From: Bacillota bacterium
GTDB taxonomy: Bacteria; Bacillota; Clostridia; Christensenellales; CAG-138
Reading direction: 5' to 3'
DNA length: 8,456 nucleotides
Assembly: GCA_023395595.1 (NCBI GenBank)
Contig: JAEWYO010000059.1
Location: forward strand, 1 to 8,456
Part shown: piece after piece, positions 5,757 through 8,456 of the stretch
Layout of the letters: every line of letters starts with the position of its first letter
Position numbering within the stretch: position 1 is the stretch's first letter
Notes under the pieces: model-generated
What the model saw: the letters and a program-made list of their open reading frames with translations, nothing else
The model's database searches: none
What the model was told of the DNA's origin: nothing
Made by a program: the position numbers and the translations under genes

Positions 5757-6911
5757 ATGAGTAAAAACTTGAAATATGCGCCAAGGCGCAGAATGAATCT
5801 GGACGCGACGAGCTATGGCCCGCTCATCAAGCTGGTCATCGCGCTTGCCGTGCTTGCGGTGCTGGTGCTGGTTGTCGTGTTTGTCGCGATGCCGCTGGTC
5901 AACGCGCGCATCAGCAGCGGACAGCCGCTCTTTGGCAATTCGCCCGCCGTCGAGCCTGTGAAGCAGACCGCCTCGCCGCTCAACCCGATTTTGACCAACG
6001 CGGTCAAGACCGTGCAGTTTGGCGAAGGCTATGGCCTGCCGACCGCCGTGGTTGATCCGAGCGTGTTTGACGACGAGATTCTCTTTGCCACGGGCGCAAC
6101 GGAAAACGCCTGCGACCGGCTGGTTCGGCTCAATCCCGAGACAGGCGCGTTTGAAAACATCGCGATTGTGCGGATCAACGACACGATTCGCTATCCCGTG
6201 GAGAGTGCGGATGTGATTCTGTATGCCGACTGCAAGAGTGCAGGCGGCGGAAGCATTGTCCGCCTCGACAAAGCGACGGGTGAAACCACCGTGCTGGCGG
6301 AGTTTGCGATGGATGTGCCGAAGCTCTCTCTCGAAGCACCCTACGCCGTCTGGACGGAGCGCACGGCAAGCACCACCGCAAAGGTGATGGTTTGCGACGT
6401 GACGAGCGGGGAACTCCTGACCCTCGCGGTGCTGTCGCAATCGGCCTATGCTGAGAGCGCACCGTCGATCAAGAGCGGACAGGTGATCTTTGCCGACGCG
6501 GATGCGCAAAACCCCGGCAGCAGCCTGATTCGCACCGTGCTCCTTGCGGACAACAGCCGCTGGGACTTCGCGGCGGGCAGCTTTGTGCATGATCCGCAGT
6601 CCGCGGGTGACCGCTGGGCTTACCTGAGCGGAAACCATGACACGACAAGCGATCTTTACGTCAGCGTCGGCGGCGCCGCGGCAAAACGCGTGGCCTCCGG
6701 CGTGATCGATTTTGACATTACGCCGACTTGCGTGGTGTTCAGCCGCGACGAAACGGTCTATGCCTATGTGTTTGCGGACGACAAGACCTATGTCATCAGC
6801 GAAACGGGCAGCAACGCGCAGTTTGTGATGGCGGGCGGAAGCTATGCCCTTTGGCGGGACATGAGCGACCCTGCGCAGATCCTTTGGAAATATCTTAAGG
6901 TCGTCGGCTGA
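5757..6911 (+). CDS. Membrane-anchored protein with a probable beta-propeller ectodomain, function unknown
   Basis: The gene is not recognised by name. The 384-residue product begins with a basic cytoplasmic tail rich in Lys and Arg (residues 1-13) and has one strong membrane helix at about 22-46. A Pro/Ser/Thr-containing linker follows, then about 300 residues outside the membrane. That part has recurring short beta-type units such as DRLVRLNPETGAF, SIVRLDKATGETTVL, KVMVCDVTSGELLTL, DLYVSVGGAA and YALWRDMSD. The repeated strand-turn-strand pattern resembles a WD40/TolB-like propeller; this is inference from pattern, not a motif match. There is no catalytic signature. The start at 5757 follows from the promoter position. 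Its TGA ends one base before the radA ATG (TGAGATG), so the two genes are almost certainly cotranscribed and probably translationally coupled. Confidence 0.8.
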   Translation: MSKNLKYAPRRRMNLDATSYGPLIKLVIALAVLAVLVLVVVFVAMPLVNARISSGQPLFGNSPAVEPVKQTASPLNPILTNAVKTVQFGEGYGLPTAVVDPSVFDDEILFATGATENACDRLVRLNPETGAFENIAIVRINDTIRYPVESADVILYADCKSAGGGSIVRLDKATGETTVLAEFAMDVPKLSLEAPYAVWTERTASTTAKVMVCDVTSGELLTLAVLSQSAYAESAPSIKSGQVIFADADAQNPGSSLIRTVLLADNSRWDFAAGSFVHDPQSAGDRWAYLSGNHDTTSDLYVSVGGAAAKRVASGVIDFDITPTCVVFSRDETVYAYVFADDKTYVISETGSNAQFVMAGGSYALWRDMSDPAQILWKYLKVVG

Positions 6912-6912
6912 G

Positions 6913-8265
6913 ATGGCGAATAAAGAACGCGTCACCTATATCTGCGGCGAGTGCGGCTATGAGTCCGCAAAATGGATGGGCAAATGCCCGCAGTGCGAAA
7001 GCTGGAACACCATGACCGAGTTTGCGCAGGTCAAGGTCAAGAGTGCGCCGGTTGGCGGAACCGCCGTCTCGCAAAAGCTGAGTAAGGTTGTTTCGCTGCC
7101 GCAAAAACGTGTTTCCGCGGGCATGGGCGAACTCGACCGCGTGCTCGGCGGCGGATTGATCCGCGGCATGGTGGTGCTGCTCGGCGGCGATCCGGGCATC
7201 GGAAAATCGACGCTTCTGTTGCAGGCGGCGGATACACTCGCCAGCGAGGGCGTCGTTTTGTATGTCTCCGGCGAGGAGAGCGCGTCCCAAATCAAGCTCC
7301 GCGCGGATCGCCTCGGTATGCAGAACGACATCGATATCCTCTGCGAGACCGATCTGGATCAAATCATGGACGAGGCAACCAACACACGCTGCAGTGTGCT
7401 GATCGTGGACTCGATTCAAACCATCTCCTCGGATGAGAGCGCGGGGGCACCCGCGAGCGTCAGTCAGGTGCGCGCCGTGACCGCGCGGCTCACGCGCTAT
7501 GCCAAGGAGACGGGTGTGATCGTGCTGATTGTGGGTCACGTCACCAAGGACGGAAACATCGCGGGGCCGCGCGTGCTGGAGCACATCGTGGATACCGTGC
7601 TTTATTTTGAAGGCGATCGGCACGAAGGCCTCCGCCTGCTGCGCGCGGTGAAAAACCGCTTTGGCTCGACCAACGAGGTCGGCGTGTTTGAGATGGGTGA
7701 TGGCGGCATGCGCGAGGTTGCCGATCCGTCGCGGCTCTTTCTATCCGGTGAAATTGCGCCCGGCTGCTGCGTCACCTGTGCGATGGAAGGTAGCCGCCCG
7801 ATTCTCGCGGAGGTGCAGTCGCTGCTGACCGACAACGCATTTGGCAACCCGCGGCGCACGAGCGCCGGCGTGGATACGGGAAGGCTGAGTCTGCTTCTTG
7901 CGGTTCTGGAGAAGAAGGCGCACCTGCGGCTTTCAACCAAGGATGTCTACCTAAACGTCGTGGGCGGGTTGAAGCTCGACGAGCGCAGCACCGATCTTGC
8001 TGTTGCGCTGTGCGTGGCTTCGGCGATGATGGATTTGCCGTTGCCGCCGCGCACCGCCGCGCTGGGAGAGGTAGGGCTCACAGGGGAAGTGCGCGCGCTG
8101 AGCCGGATTGAGACGCGGCTCAACGAGTGCGTCCGGCTGGGGTATGATACCGTGCTTCTGCCCAAGGCCGCCAAAGCGCCGAAGATTGAAGGGCTCAAGC
8201 TCGTGCCCGTTGCGACCGTTGGCGAGGCGATCGCCTATTGCTACGAAAAGAAACCTGTGGTATAA
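6913..8265 (+). CDS. radA: DNA repair protein RadA
   Basis: RadA is a RecA-like, DnaB-related ATPase that drives branch migration of recombination intermediates and helps repair broken or stalled forks. The 450-residue length is typical. From the N-terminus: a C4 zinc finger (Cys11, Cys14, Cys25, Cys28), the Walker A motif GGDPGIGKST (91-100, Lys98), and the Walker B strand VLIVDSIQT with Asp166. The diagnostic KNRFG motif is at 247-251. A Lon-protease-like C-terminal domain runs from about 270, with DVYLNVVGGLKLDERSTDLA and the LGEVGLTGEVRAL segment; no sign of proteolytic activity is expected from the family. All key residues are present. The ATG follows the upstream stop by one base, and the only Shine-Dalgarno-like sequence (AAGG) is about 14 bases away, so expression probably depends on translation of the propeller gene. 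Confidence 0.98.
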   Translation: MANKERVTYICGECGYESAKWMGKCPQCESWNTMTEFAQVKVKSAPVGGTAVSQKLSKVVSLPQKRVSAGMGELDRVLGGGLIRGMVVLLGGDPGIGKSTLLLQAADTLASEGVVLYVSGEESASQIKLRADRLGMQNDIDILCETDLDQIMDEATNTRCSVLIVDSIQTISSDESAGAPASVSQVRAVTARLTRYAKETGVIVLIVGHVTKDGNIAGPRVLEHIVDTVLYFEGDRHEGLRLLRAVKNRFGSTNEVGVFEMGDGGMREVADPSRLFLSGEIAPGCCVTCAMEGSRPILAEVQSLLTDNAFGNPRRTSAGVDTGRLSLLLAVLEKKAHLRLSTKDVYLNVVGGLKLDERSTDLAVALCVASAMMDLPLPPRTAALGEVGLTGEVRALSRIETRLNECVRLGYDTVLLPKAAKAPKIEGLKLVPVATVGEAIAYCYEKKPVV

Positions 8266-8271
8266 TCGCTT

Positions 8272-8292
8272 CTGCGCCTTTGCGGGTTTTTT
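8272..8292 (+). terminator. Weak candidate intrinsic terminator after radA
   Basis: CTGC at 8272-8275 can pair with GCGG at 8282-8285 (one G-U pair) around a six-base loop, followed by GTTTTTT. The U run is good but the stem is only 4 bp, so termination may be partial. Confidence 0.35.
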
Positions 8293-8338
8293 GCCTGGTT
8301 TTGTGCGTGTTTTCACAGAAAAAATGTAAATATCGTTT

Positions 8339-8416
8339 GTGCCCGTAGCTCAGCTGGATAGAGTATCAGACTCCGACTCCGGTGGTTGCAGGCGAGAATT
8401 TGACAACTTAAAACTT
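8339..8416 (+). pseudogene. tRNA-Arg(CCG)-like sequence lacking a T arm and 3' acceptor strand
   Basis: GTGCCCG would be the 5' acceptor strand, followed by TA, a D arm (GCTC paired with GAGT, loop AGCTGGATA) and an anticodon arm. The anticodon loop CTCCGAC reads anticodon CCG (arginine). The anticodon stem TCAGA/TCCGG has one A-C mismatch and a U-G pair. After GGTTGCAGG the sequence departs from a tRNA: the TTCGAAT loop is replaced by CGAGAAT, the returning CCTGC strand is absent, and no CGGGCAC closes the acceptor stem. It therefore cannot be a standard functional tRNA. It may be a decayed gene, a repeat derived from one, or a misassembled copy. Confidence 0.6.
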
Positions 8417-8418
8417 GT

Positions 8419-8456
8419 GCCCGTAGCTCAGCTGGATAGAGTATCAGACTCCGACT
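8419..8456 (+). pseudogene. Second tRNA-Arg-like copy, cut by the window end
   Basis: The bases are identical to those of the first copy from the acceptor strand through the anticodon loop, ending in TCCGACT. Whether this copy continues into a proper T arm, unlike the first, cannot be seen. If it does, this would be the real tRNA-Arg gene and the first copy a partial duplication. Confidence 0.55.

Larger units (their letters stand above)
8337..8456 (+). repeat. Tandem direct repeat of a tRNA-Arg-like 5' half, period 78
   Basis: The 42 bases from 8337 to 8378 recur without a mismatch from 8415 to the window end at 8456, a period of 78 bases. The repeated part is the 5' half of a tRNA, and the bases between are its degenerate 3' half. 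Further copies may lie beyond the window. Because the repeat lies at the very end of the sequence, an assembly artefact is possible. Confidence 0.8.

Noticed and set aside
5697..6935. A 412-codon open frame on the minus strand opposite the propeller gene
   Set aside because: It has His/Arg-rich, low-complexity translation typical of the antisense of GC-rich genes and no recognisable motifs. It overlaps the strong plus-strand promoter and the start of radA.
8339..8416. A functional tRNA-Arg(CCG) gene
   Set aside because: There is no T loop, no returning T-stem strand and no 3' acceptor strand complementary to GTGCCCG.
8337..8456. A CRISPR array or a standard integration att site
   Set aside because: Only two copies are visible and they are tRNA-like, with no cas or integrase gene in the window. 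Integration usually duplicates the 3' part of a tRNA, not the 5' half.

Overview
The window is a chromosomal stretch from a fairly GC-rich bacterium, most likely an uncultured Clostridia-type Firmicute. The basis is the gene set: a YwlG/UPF0340 protein, the dnaX-ybaB-recR cluster, a clostridial-style MutY with CX7CX2CX5C iron-sulfur spacing, and strong AGGAGG-type ribosome binding sites. This placement is inference; no rRNA or other phylogenetic marker is present. Most of the window is housekeeping DNA replication and repair.

Layout from left to right. Bases 1-292 hold no convincing protein gene. They contain a promoter-like sequence pointing left, hairpin-forming sequence that could belong to a structured RNA or a leader running off the left edge, and a 10-bp inverted repeat. 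At 293-862 (minus) is a ywlG-like gene, divergent from mutY (1010-2014, plus). mutY ends at a perfect 12-bp hairpin that can terminate transcription from both sides. The minus-strand cluster dnaX (5574-3817), a LemA-like membrane protein (3714-3082), ybaB/ebfC (3028-2681) and recR (2678-2082) reads toward the same hairpin. Divergent from dnaX is a plus-strand pair: a membrane-anchored, probably beta-propeller protein of unknown role (5757-6911) and radA (6913-8265), separated by one base. The right edge carries two tandem copies, 78 bases apart, of a tRNA-Arg(CCG)-like 5' half whose T arm and 3' acceptor strand are missing; the second copy is cut by the window end.

How the genes fit together: DnaX is the clamp-loader ATPase of the replisome. 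YbaB/EbfC is a DNA-binding partner commonly encoded with it. RecR works with RecO in RecA loading and gap repair. RadA drives branch migration in recombination. MutY removes adenine mispaired with 8-oxoguanine. The LemA-like gene and the propeller gene are the two members without a known place in this set, and both are predicted to be in the membrane.

The points most worth a second look are the tandem truncated tRNA-like repeat, an A6 tract at the end of the DnaX ATPase/oligomerisation part where a -1 shift gives an almost immediate stop, the AT-richer LemA-like gene with a hairpin in front of it, and mutY's apparently leaderless promoter. I did not find a clear new defence or mobile system in the window.
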